Assembly (NCBI GenBank): GCA_009746045.1
Contig: RPFO01001820.1
Location: 1 to 63,775, forward strand
Direction of reading: 5' to 3'
Length of the DNA stretch: 63,775 nt
Source: Mesostigma viride
Taxonomy: Eukaryota > Streptophyta > Mesostigmatophyceae > Mesostigmatales > Mesostigmataceae
Shown: one piece after another, positions 57,001 through 63,775 of the stretch
Position numbering within the stretch: position 1 is the first letter of the stretch
Layout: each line of letters opens with the position of its first letter
Made by a program: the position numbers and the translations under genes
Notes under the pieces: generated by a model
Told to the model about the DNA's origin: nothing
Databases searched by the model: none
What the model saw: the letters and a program-made list of their open reading frames with translations, nothing else

Positions 57001-57649
57001 GGTTGCTTGGGTGGCAGGCATTTCCAGGCCAGACCTTATGGTCATAGCCAGGTTGCCTGATGACATGCTGGTGGAGCTAGGGTCTGCCAAGGTGGCTGAT
57101 CAGGTCAGGGCTTCATCTGGCATTCTGTTGTCTGCAGTGGATTTATCACAACCCATTTGCATGGAGCTGTATGTGGATAGCTCAATGGACAGCAGGCAGG
57201 TCTCCAAGGTCAGGGGCAGGGCTGCAGGGCTCTTTGTGCTCAGACAGGAAGGCCTGGGGAGTTTGGTGAGCTGGTTTAGTCGCCTGCACAAACGGGTGGC
57301 TGTCAGCAGTGATGTGGCAGAATGCAGGGCTATTTGTGAAGGCATTCACACAAGCCTTTATCTGAAGGAGTTGCTTCATCAGATGACTTCTAACACTCCT
57401 TGGCCACTTCAGGTTACCACTCTTCTAAAAACAGACTCCATGGGGATGGTGCAGTTTGTGCACAGGCAGATGGCCAGAAGTAGGGACTTGGATTATCTCC
57501 TTCTTAAGGAGTTGTCCTCCTTGGCCAATATTGAGCATATCCCTGGGGTTGACAATCCTGCTGATGCTTTGACCAAGCTAGTGCAGAAGGCAGCAGTGCA
57601 ATACAAGGTTCTTCAGTCTCTGATGGACCCATCTCAGCAAGCTGTCTAA
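54023..57649 (+). CDS. pol: pol of element C: integrase, retropepsin-like, reverse transcriptase, RNase H
   Basis: The frame is open from 54023; the first ATG is at 54164 (1,161 residues from there). From that ATG, HHCC-type residues occupy ~99-140 (IHNMFGHA ... ACQQAASRCKC). The integrase core has catalytic D in LQCDIQHIRG, D in IQVDMQFQ and E in QQGAIERAIQE (~160-250). RGWKMLEPQVGQKVLAWKEP is an integrase C-terminal part. The retropepsin-like region ~490-580 holds LEVDTNSQVSIIG and GPALLGQNFL (DTN replaces DTG). Reverse transcriptase spans ~690-960 (IDFKRAFLEGD; LKGLEGLRSSPIIWRETL; ASLHGDDLHL with HGDD for YVDD). RNase H is ~1000-1150 (YVDSSMD, AECRAICEG, KTDSMGMVQF, PGVDNPADALTK). Intact. 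Protease between integrase and RT is unlike the usual copia order. Confidence 0.9.
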   Translation: MSEATPTHLNSPKGEARCSNADFISGQQEGDLQVQCGPRSPGEVQVPMKTSLTADAAVSMSDPMHPRAGHEGGPLILRETNVQPQRGVKASGGMHVVPAGGPGVGHEQGDSGSESEQDGSQHGDAGQPDSTVLTVPGTASSVYQELGARIHNMFGHATSLSNNFAFRMGRAPLLKACQQAASRCKCQLSSNKPRKSHAKALPQSIGDLQCDIQHIRGMQLLVCVDRYTKYKVLEHLPSMKNRYLLAALQNVRAKFPTTRIQVDMQFQHLKGDPTLPELLVTPREAHGQQGAIERAIQEVKKLIISEDWVPLSAPALVRSAWLRNVEQQLNSRVNFYYDGVAVSPMGLYHGLCPPHVLEGWKHAAHVTFAKLREKDRGWKMLEPQVGQKVLAWKEPSLYGKRGSWSPGVVTQVDEASHACLVSMEDEPKHVHRLSWSYVKPNLMNEGSQAQGSQDLQDFQVPGDITDATTTSVAGESVSPGQVAEVLVEQAARSTAGESTVKPKALTKPRGTSLAGLIGALQRAKKQPKVAKLRWHGNLGLDTALEVDTNSQVSIIGTRAAAGYSMSEPSYQFVSDFSGGVHVKVLGEVFIPILGQDTAFCVLEGYQGPALLGQNFLCQDGVVITSSLLTKEGAGQVPLINFRTTHLSRAVTRTVKRVQVCQGQEPLVDDLILPAASHPSSLGIGPHSLAGHSPINYQGLVKLMSSPIMCPQVTLGLIKSGEDWISKKCVEPVNDLPPARRLLKLKFVIKMKEVDGVKVPHVRPVLNEFKGTGECTAEELYTPGMLHDTWRLLLCVFLGLLNKGLDYGSVVIDFKRAFLEGDADVAQEKWEGKTPFYVRVPAVWKRDIHTEFLKILKGLEGLRSSPIIWRETLNRFLKEHCNLKVSPVDPCLFLGQWEGLPVYASLHGDDLHLIAPTSWLKELISIIKSKFPLGREQWQVENEPLLFVGMEATLVKKGGEWRMLLVGGNDYQETLISKLPPTITQALCPMVRGMVAWVAGISRPDLMVIARLPDDMLVELGSAKVADQVRASSGILLSAVDLSQPICMELYVDSSMDSRQVSKVRGRAAGLFVLRQEGLGSLVSWFSRLHKRVAVSSDVAECRAICEGIHTSLYLKELLHQMTSNTPWPLQVTTLLKTDSMGMVQFVHRQMARSRDLDYLLLKELSSLANIEHIPGVDNPADALTKLVQKAAVQYKVLQSLMDPSQQAV

Positions 57650-57930
57650 GCTGGTGCATGGTTATAGGGCATTGGAGAGCAGATTGTGTGGTAGTGTCAG
57701 CATTGTGACTGGCATAATACCTGTATTTTAGTCTGTACTAAGGCTCATGGACCATGGTACACTCACTCTGATTTTAATCAGGATACAGCCAGGTTTTGGC
57801 TGGGGTTCATGCTGTTGACTACACAAGGTTGACAGGTCCATTACAGACCATGTATTCTATTTTAAAAGAAATGTATATTTGTACATACTCTCACAATGGT
57901 CTGGGAACCTTTATTCTGGGGTTTATAGGG

Positions 57931-58110
57931 CGGGGTTCGATTCCCTGGTATTATGTTTCTACAAGCTGGCCTGTTCAGGTGTTTGCCTGTTCAGACTTCC
58001 CTAGTTCCCCAGGGCAGGATTTAATTGTTGCCTATGTGTTTCATTTTGTCATTTGTTTGCTGTGGCAGTTTACCATCTGGCAAGTAGACGGGCGCCGTAA
58101 GACGGGCGCC
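57931..58110 (+). other. 3' noncoding module of element C
   Basis: CGGGG-TTCGATT-CCCTG (57931-57947) forms a T-arm-like hairpin with GGTTCGATTCC. GGGCGCC occurs at 58090 and 58104. The T-loop to GGGCGCC distance is 154 bases here and 148 in element A, although the surrounding sequence is otherwise diverged. Confidence 0.55.
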
Positions 58111-58597
58111 AATAGACCCCTGTTGAGAGAATGACAGGCAAACTATTGTAATACGCCTTACTTTGTCAAGTGGTATTTTAATTGTCATGGATTTATTGTA
58201 CTTATATTGAATATGTACTGGGTTTTATGGGATTAGTATCTGGGATTAATGTAACTCACCGCCAGAAGGTCATTGTACTGGAGGCTCTACCGAGGTGATG
58301 GGATTAATTCCTGGAGAAGACCTCATAGAATTAACCTGTATGTATTTAATTTTGTGTGCTTCTAATATCTGGTGGTACTCTGTAATGCCACTTCCATAGG
58401 TTTTCTCCATTTCTCATGAAATGGTTTTCCCTGTGGCAGATCTGTTTCTTTTCCAGTTCCTTAAAAGAAAGGGCTGGGGGAATGGCAATGGCCATTAAAG
58501 ACATCTGTTCAAGCTTCAAGCTGGAGTGAAGGACATTTCAAGCTACTTCAAGGGTCCCTGGCAGGGGATGTGATCCCTAAAGAAAAGAAGGGATTGG

Positions 58598-59202
58598 AGT
58601 TAACGTAAAGGATTTACGTTAGATGGATAGAGATTGTTACGCTCTTTCCAACGGCACCTTGAACGCCTCATTTGGTTAAGGAACGTAAAAGTTATGACGT
58701 TTCCTAGGCTGTGCCGACAGTACTGTGGGCGCGTACGGACACAGGATGTACAAGTGTCACTTTGATAGTCCGCAGGACGTTGACAGGACTTGTACAGGAC
58801 TTGATGGTCAATTGATAGGTAGGCGCACTGTAGCGCGCCAGGACCTATGAGACAATTGATGCTGACTAGTGTACGGATAGGTCCACAGGACTAGCCGTAT
58901 GGACAATTGATAGATCTGCGCGCCAAAGGCGTGCCAGAGTCTGTGTAATCAATTGATTGACAGTTCAGCTGTGACAGTGCAGCTGAATACTTGGACGCGT
59001 CCCTAGTAAGCTATATGAGTGACTTGGTCACACCGGGACGCTAGTTCTTGCGTGCACGTTCTCTTGGCACTGCGACCCTGTCGTCTGTGCTGCGTGCAGT
59101 CTTGGAAGTGACGTGACTTACGTCTGTGTTTCCTGATTATTAATAAAGGCAACTTCCTGCAAGAACCATGGCGGAATTCGTGGCATTCTTACCCTCACAA
59201 CT
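58598..59202 (+). repeat. 3' LTR of element C
   Basis: 605 bases. It lacks a 12-base stretch containing CGGCGCGCC that the 5' LTR has. Followed by the ATAGT target duplication. Confidence 0.88.
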
Positions 59203-59375
59203 ATAGTCAGCTGTTGCGGCGTGGGAGGTGTCATGCATTCTTAGTTTGTGTGCATCCCAATTAGGAACTAACCACGTTTCCATCGCATGCTTTTGTGTGC
59301 TTGATTTTTTGTTACTTGCAAGTGCTAAGGTTGTTATGACGGCGCTAGCTTGCAAGCTAGTCAATTGACTACGAC

Positions 59376-60170
59376 AAGCCCAACGACATCAGCCCCAACT
59401 ACAGAAAGACGCAAAAGACACATGGGGTGCGTACCTGGATTGTCTTGCGCCATAATAGGGGTGTGCGCTGGTAGCCCGGGGCCATCACCCCCTGGAGCGC
59501 CCCGGCAACTGCGCCAAGAAACTAAACGGCAAGGCGCGTGCAGGAAGACAAGAATGATGATTCGCGGTCGTCATAATGGGTAACGTTTCCAGCATCGTAG
59601 CGTGTTTTAGCGACCCAACGACATCAGCCCCGACTACAGAAAGGCGCAAAAGACACATGGGGTGCGTACCTGGATTGTCTTGCGCCATAATAGGGGTGTG
59701 CGCTGGTAGCCCGGGGCCATCACCCCCTGGAGCGCCCCGGCAACTGCGCCAAGAAACTAAACGGCAAGGCGCGTGCAGGAAGACAAGAATGATGATTCGC
59801 GGTCGTCATAATGGGTAACGTTTCCAGCATCGTAGCGTGTTTTAGCGACCCAACGACATCAGCCCCGACTACAGAAAGGCGCAAAAGACACATGGGGTGC
59901 GTACCTGGATTGTCTTGCGCCATAATAGCGCTGGTAGCCCGGGGCCATCACCCCCCTGGAGCGCCCCGGCAACTGCGCCAAGAAACTAAACGGCAAGGCG
60001 CGTGCAGGAAGACAAGAATGATGATTCGCGGTCGTCATAATGGGTAACGTTTCCAGCATCGTAGCGTGTTTTAGCGACCCAACGACATCAGCCCCGACTA
60101 CAGAAAGGCGCAAAAGACACATGGGGTGCGTACCTGGATTGTCTTGCGCCATAGGGGACGTGTGCGCTGG
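59376..60170. repeat. ~235-bp tandem repeat, about 3.4 copies
   Basis: Units start near 59376, 59611, 59846 and 60077, with a core ACATCAGCCCC-ACTACAGAAAG ... GGGGTGCGTACCTGGATTG. Each full unit carries a ~77-80-codon ORF (MGNVSSIVACFSDPTTSAPT...) whose stop overlaps the next ATG (ATGGGTAA). The ORF is repeat-borne and I do not call it a gene. Confidence 0.85.
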
Positions 60171-60184
60171 CATGCCGACAACAG

Positions 60185-60245
60185 CGGTCATAATCATGAT
60201 CATCATAATCATGATCATCATTAGAATTGATGAAATGATTTTGGT
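60185..60245. repeat. Palindromic ATCATGATCAT microsatellite
   Basis: CATAATCATGATCATCATAA is repeated in part, giving a short self-complementary stretch. Confidence 0.6.
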
Positions 60246-60620
60246 CCGGCAAATCATGGGCATCGTATCAGAATATGGGATATAGCGTTTAATCTCACAA
60301 TGGTGCGGGCGCTACAGTACAGTACAGTAATTTCTTTCCGGTGAATTGGTGAGCTATGCTCATTTTATCTATGACTAACCTGCTGAGCGGAGAATGCAAC
60401 GCCGTATAGCACCAAAAGAAAAAATAATTTTAGAAAAAATATTTTTTGTGCTGGCACCCGTACCCCAGCCACCCAGGTAGGGGTTGGCTGGAGAGGTGGT
60501 TGCTATAAAAGGTGGGCTTCCATTCCAGGGAAGCAGGTTGTTTCTTTTGCCTGAGAACCTCAAGTGACCACATCACAAAAAACAAAACGCAATATAACAC
60601 ATCAAGCATTATAACCCACC

Positions 60621-61688
60621 ATGACCTCAGTGACAGCCCCAGAGCGAAATTTCATAGCAAAGCTCAAGCAAGAAGCCAGGGAGGGATGCACCCCAAAGGA
60701 GGCCGCAACTGCGGTCCAGAAGATCCTAGGGGAGGGGCATTGGCTAGAGCGGATCCAGAAGCTCAATCCGGGGCGTGCCAAGAACGTCATGGACGTGTTG
60801 GAGAAAAGGGGGTTTGTCAGCGACTGGGATGGGGAGGAGGCCCTGGCCGATGTGCTAGCAGCGCAACTGGGGGAGGCTATTGCAGAGCCGGATCCACCAG
60901 TGTCAGCAGGTGGGGTAGGAGCTGGGGGTGTTCCCCCTTCGGCAGGTGGAAGCGGAGGGGCGGGGCATGGTGGACCGGGCGCTGGCGAGGAGGATGGCGC
61001 CCCTTGGGCGATCGACCAGGATGTGGCGGACCTAGACCGGAACATAGGTCGGTTGCTGGGGACCGAGACGGGCTATGCAACGCCAGCGGGAGGGCTTCCA
61101 TCCCGCCCGGGCAACGCCCGCACTGGCGGAGATATTGGCGACCTGATATCGGCCATGTCGAAGCTGCTGGACCAGGCAAAGACTCCAGCAACTGCAAGCC
61201 CAGCCGCAGCGGCGACTGCTGGCAGGCTGGCGCGCACGAAGGGGGTGGCGCTGAGCGGGCATGCAGTGCCGGTCCTGGTGAGCAACATGCTGGAGGCGGT
61301 GCTGCCGGGGATGCTGGACTACGCAGAGAGCGTGGGGGGGAAGTCAATCCGTGCATCGTTAATGCTGACGATGCACGGCAGCTCAGCCAGCGGGGAGAGG
61401 AGGATGCTGCTCCTGCAGATGGCAGGAATTCTGGACACGATGGTGACAGAATTTGGCTACTGGGCCACGCCACGCTCCGAAGTAATTCTGGAGCTGGCAG
61501 CAGCCGAGTACCTGGCAAAGCTGATCACGGCATGCCAGCTGGTGGATGTGGGGTCGACGGGTTGGAAGGGGACTCCGTCGGCAATGCTGCCATTCCAGGA
61601 GGGTGGAGCAATGCTGGCGTCTCCGGCGGTGCGGGCGGCGATGAGCATGGGGAAGCTGCAGCACAAGCTGGAGCAGGGTCCCGACTAG
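60621..61688 (+). CDS. ORF1 of the second retroelement (gag-like)
   Basis: A 355-residue intact ORF (MTSVTAPERNFIAKLKQEAR). It has a helical N-terminus (EAATAVQKILGEGHWLERIQ, GRAKNVMDVLEKRGFVSDWD), a Gly/Pro-rich linker (about residues 93-135), and a helical C-terminal half (GDIGDLISAMSKLLDQAKTP ... LEVILELA-type helices, e.g. SEVILELAAAEYLAKLITAC). No zinc knuckle or enzyme motif. Its position before a reverse transcriptase region and its TATA box at the expected distance suggest a nucleocapsid-like role. The GC-rich coding style differs from elements A-C. Confidence 0.65.
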   Translation: MTSVTAPERNFIAKLKQEAREGCTPKEAATAVQKILGEGHWLERIQKLNPGRAKNVMDVLEKRGFVSDWDGEEALADVLAAQLGEAIAEPDPPVSAGGVGAGGVPPSAGGSGGAGHGGPGAGEEDGAPWAIDQDVADLDRNIGRLLGTETGYATPAGGLPSRPGNARTGGDIGDLISAMSKLLDQAKTPATASPAAAATAGRLARTKGVALSGHAVPVLVSNMLEAVLPGMLDYAESVGGKSIRASLMLTMHGSSASGERRMLLLQMAGILDTMVTEFGYWATPRSEVILELAAAEYLAKLITACQLVDVGSTGWKGTPSAMLPFQEGGAMLASPAVRAAMSMGKLQHKLEQGPD

Positions 61689-61920
61689 AAGGGGCAGGGC
61701 GGCCCGTCCAACAACAACAAGTGAGGGAGCGGTGCCTTCTTCCACTACCTCTTCCAGCACCCCTGCCACCTCGTGACTGGTGGCAGCAGGTACGCTCAGG
61801 CCGTAGGCGCGATAGGATGAGTCGGGCTTTTAATGCTCGCACACTAGCCTGTCAGACGGTTAGGGCGTTAAACTGGATGGGGGGGGGGGGCGAGACCCGC
61901 GTGCTGTAGATTCTGCCCGT

Positions 61921-63352
61921 GTGCCCGGGCCTCTGCAGCAGGCGGCCCTAGATGGGATCGATGATGCTTGCAGGTCCTTTGTCCGCCGGAACGGTGGTTC
62001 CGTAGCGGCAATGGCAGGATCTGTAGTGGATGCGGGTGAATATGCTGAAGGAGCCCCTTACGAACCGTTAGTGGCCGCACGCTTGGCCTTGCCTGGTCCG
62101 GGGCCCGGGGGAAGGTGGCCAAGTGGATGTGCTGAACTAATTACTACCCCCTCTTGGGGAGCAATTTTGAATGATGAGAGTAGGATGGTACGGACGCTGA
62201 GCCCAGCAGAGCGGATCTTGCAGAAGTCGATGCGGATCTCGCGGGGGTGTACGTAGCATGGAGGAGTTCGCGCGGGTTTGCACGGTGTGTGTGGAGAGGG
62301 GGATTTTGGGTGGATTTTTTGAGGAGGAGCCGCCTATGGTGAACGGTACTTTTGGGGTCGGAAAGCCCGACGGCCGTATACGGCTGATTGTGGACAACCG
62401 GCGTGGCAACATGCCACTACCAGATCCTATGCCCGCTTTTTTACCACACCTTGGCGTGATTTGCGATTTGCCCACGCGCGCTGGGGAGGATGTTTTGGGG
62501 GGCGTATCAGATTTGGATTCGTACTACAACAGACTCCGCCTGCCAGTTTGGATGCGGCGGTACTGTGCGTGGATGCCGGTGTGGTCGGATCTGGTGGGCC
62601 TGAGTGGGCTCGTCGGAAGGTGTGGCCGTGGATGTTGTGCTGGCCAATGGGCAACAAGCTGGCCGTCGCCGTGGCCCAGTGTGTGCATCAGTCTGTGTTG
62701 TACCGCTGTGGCCCCAAGCCGCCGTTGGAGGCTAGTCGTGGGCTGAGCATCAACATGTCCGCGCTGATCCTGGTGGCGGAGGCCAACGAGGCGTGGGAGA
62801 CCGTCCGGCTGAGGATGGAGGAGGACCCTGCTGCGCCCTTGGCGCCCTCGCCGTGCTTCGAATCTCGGCAGGATCTGGAAGGTATGCATGCTGTGACGAT
62901 CGATGACCTCCATTTCACCCACTGTGCGTCGGTGGATGGGGTGAATCAGCAGCTAGATCGTGTTCAGGCTGCCTACGCCGCTGTTGGGCTGGTGCAGAAG
63001 TCTGACAAGGTCACTGGTACGGGCGACAGCAGAGCAGACTGGTGTGCAGGCGGTGGGTGTCATTCACCAAAGAGATGGTGACGTGGTGCCTGTTCCTGAG
63101 CGTGTGGTGGCAGTTATCGCTGCTACTCATAGAATCTTAGATCGCGGGTTTACATACTACCGCGAACTTAGTTCTGTGCTTGGGAAGTGGGTGTGGTGGA
63201 TGCATCTGCTGTGCCGCCCCATGCTTTCGGTGTGGTCTGAGACGTACCGGCTGCTAGCAGCCATGAATGCCTCCCTGCCTGGGCGCCGCTGGCGCCTCCC
63301 TGCGGGGCCCGCCAGGAGCTTCAGGCGGCGATCGACCTGGCCCCCTTTTTGA
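61921..63352 (+). pseudogene. Broken reverse transcriptase region of the second retroelement
   Basis: Readable in pieces. 61921-62256 gives DDACRSFVRRNGGSVAAMAG...; a poly-G run just before it (about 61879) may hide an indel. 62258-~62600 gives FGVGKPDGRIRLIVDNRRGN, GGVSDLDSYYNRLRLPVWMR (finger and palm motifs). Then, in another frame, VWPWMLCWPMGNKLAVAVAQ and the catalytic-type TIDDLHFTHCASVDGVNQQL (xxDD) follow. A third frame from about 63020 gives RVVAVIAATHRILDRGFTYY ... LGKWVWWMHLLCRPML. Frame changes near 62560 and 63020 make it inactive. The motif style resembles RTs of protist retroelements; the exact clade is undecided. Confidence 0.55.
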
Positions 63353-63399
63353 GGGCGGCCAGGGCCCGGCCCCTTTCTGACCGCGCTAGGAACTCGTTG

Positions 63400-63620
63400 G
63401 TGGTAAAAAATACCACTTTTACCACTTTTTACCACTTTTTACCACTTTTTACCACTTTTTACCACCCAAAAGGAGTAAAAAGCAGTAAAAAGCCGTAAAA
63501 AGCAGTAAAAAGCAGTAAAAGCAGTAAAAAGCAGTAAAAAAGCAGTAAAAAGCAGTAAAAAGCAGTAAAAGCAGTAAAAAGCAGTAAAAGTGGTAAAAAG
63601 TGATAAAAAGTGGCTGAAGT
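63400..63620. repeat. Decameric repeats (ACCACTTTTT)n and (AGCAGTAAAA)n
   Basis: About five ACCACTTTTT units are followed by about a dozen (A)GCAGTAAAA units. The two arrays are partly complementary (TGGTAAAAAG recurs at 63590-63655), so they could fold back. The Phe/Leu-rich ORFs on the minus strand are artefacts. Confidence 0.85.
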
Positions 63621-63775
63621 GGTAAAAGAACACCACGACGAGCACAAAAGTGGTAAAAAACACAAGGGCTGAACCGACAACAAGTCAGTTTAGGCCAAAC
63701 AATGAATGATGCATCTTTATTCAACATAATACGGCATGATTACACTTGTGAGCAGCATCTAATGAGGCGCAAAAT

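Larger units (their letters stand above)
51387..59202 (+). mobile_element. LTR retroelement C, copia-like family, nearly intact
   Basis: A 7.8-kb element with LTRs 51387-52003 and 58598-59202 (identical by eye apart from a 12-base indel near 51513) and 5-bp target duplications. The LTR termini are AGTTAAC...CACAACT. Internal order is ORF0, gag, in-frame TGA, then pol with integrase, retropepsin-like, reverse transcriptase and RNase H regions. A conserved 3' noncoding module and the purine tract AAAGAAAAGAAGGGATTGG precede the 3' LTR. All main frames are open, so it looks young. Confidence 0.92.
60500..63360 (+). mobile_element. Second type of retroelement, degenerate
   Basis: TATA box CTATAAAAGG (about 60502), a ~110-base leader, a gag-like ORF1 with a strong start context (CCACCATGAC), then a broken reverse transcriptase region. 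No LTR or terminal repeat was found in the window, so its class (non-LTR, DIRS-like or other) is open. Confidence 0.55.

Noticed and set aside
51110-59283. A host protein interrupted in mid-exon by element C, joining METWLVPNWDAHKLRMHD (59283-59203, minus) to EDGNPSTALL (51375)
   Set aside because: The two frames do not join: after removing one ATAGT copy an in-frame TGA appears, and a splice acceptor-like ATATCTGACAG lies at the junction.
63439-63727. Phe/Leu/Tyr-rich minus-strand membrane-like ORFs
   Set aside because: Products of the decameric (AGCAGTAAAA)n repeat.

Overview
The window is eukaryotic DNA, most likely from an alga or other protist. Two unlike landscapes meet at base 29241/29242. 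The evidence for a eukaryote is: GT-AG introns with usable branch points, TATA and CCAAT-type promoters, AATAAA signals, LTR retrotransposons, microsatellites, and fragments of intron-bearing host genes. I see no rRNA, tRNA gene, CRISPR array or bacterial operon signal.

Left part (1-28.9 kb): visibly GC-rich, densely packed, and mostly without recognisable families. I read it as an endogenous large-DNA-virus-like (or other virus-derived) segment. This is an inference, because no capsid, polymerase or packaging ATPase hallmark lies inside the window. It has two gene regimes. From 1 to 13.9 kb lie intronless genes with short spacers: two large beta-rich (Ig-like) surface-type proteins, a C2H2 finger protein, a DPIT/U-box-like protein, a basic/coiled protein, a broken Ig-LamG adhesin, and several unknowns. 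From 14 to 28.5 kb lie mostly minus-strand units with TATA and CCAAT promoters, a leader or first-intron TTCTTCCC motif, and AATAAA ends. Three of these carry one short phase-0 intron near the 5' end. One is a SET-domain (histone lysine methyltransferase-type) protein fused to a C-terminal domain that it shares with its neighbour. Between the genes lie two ~870-bp palindromes, a 13-copy CACGTG array, a 13-site CCAAT array and, at the very edge, a 345-bp near-perfect palindrome with six TGACGTCA sites.

Right part (29.2-63.8 kb): less GC-rich and dominated by retroelements. Elements A (29242-37631, +), B (37632-~40214, -, truncated) and C (51387-59202, +, nearly intact) are one divergent copia-like family. 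Shared traits seen directly: LTR ends AGTT...AACT (exact in C); CGTAYT directly after the LTR; gag and pol in the same frame separated by one stop codon (UGA-CU in A and C, UAG in B); and a retropepsin-like motif lying after integrase. In A and C, where the rest of pol is present, this gives the order GAG-INT-PR-RT-RNaseH rather than the usual PR-INT-RT-RNaseH. A and C also share a 3' noncoding module. A second retroelement type (60.5-63.4 kb) is frame-broken.

Between B and C (40.2-50.3 kb) there is almost no coding signal. It contains a jigsaw of six noncoding modules, each present exactly twice in different orders and joined at exact breakpoints. Host gene remnants (a GT32-like glycosyltransferase exon and a 3'-terminal exon) lie at 50.3-51.4 kb, and element C sits beside the latter with a perfect 5-bp target duplication. 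The strongest candidates for something undescribed are the retroelement family, the spliced SET-containing gene cluster and the palindrome at the composition boundary.
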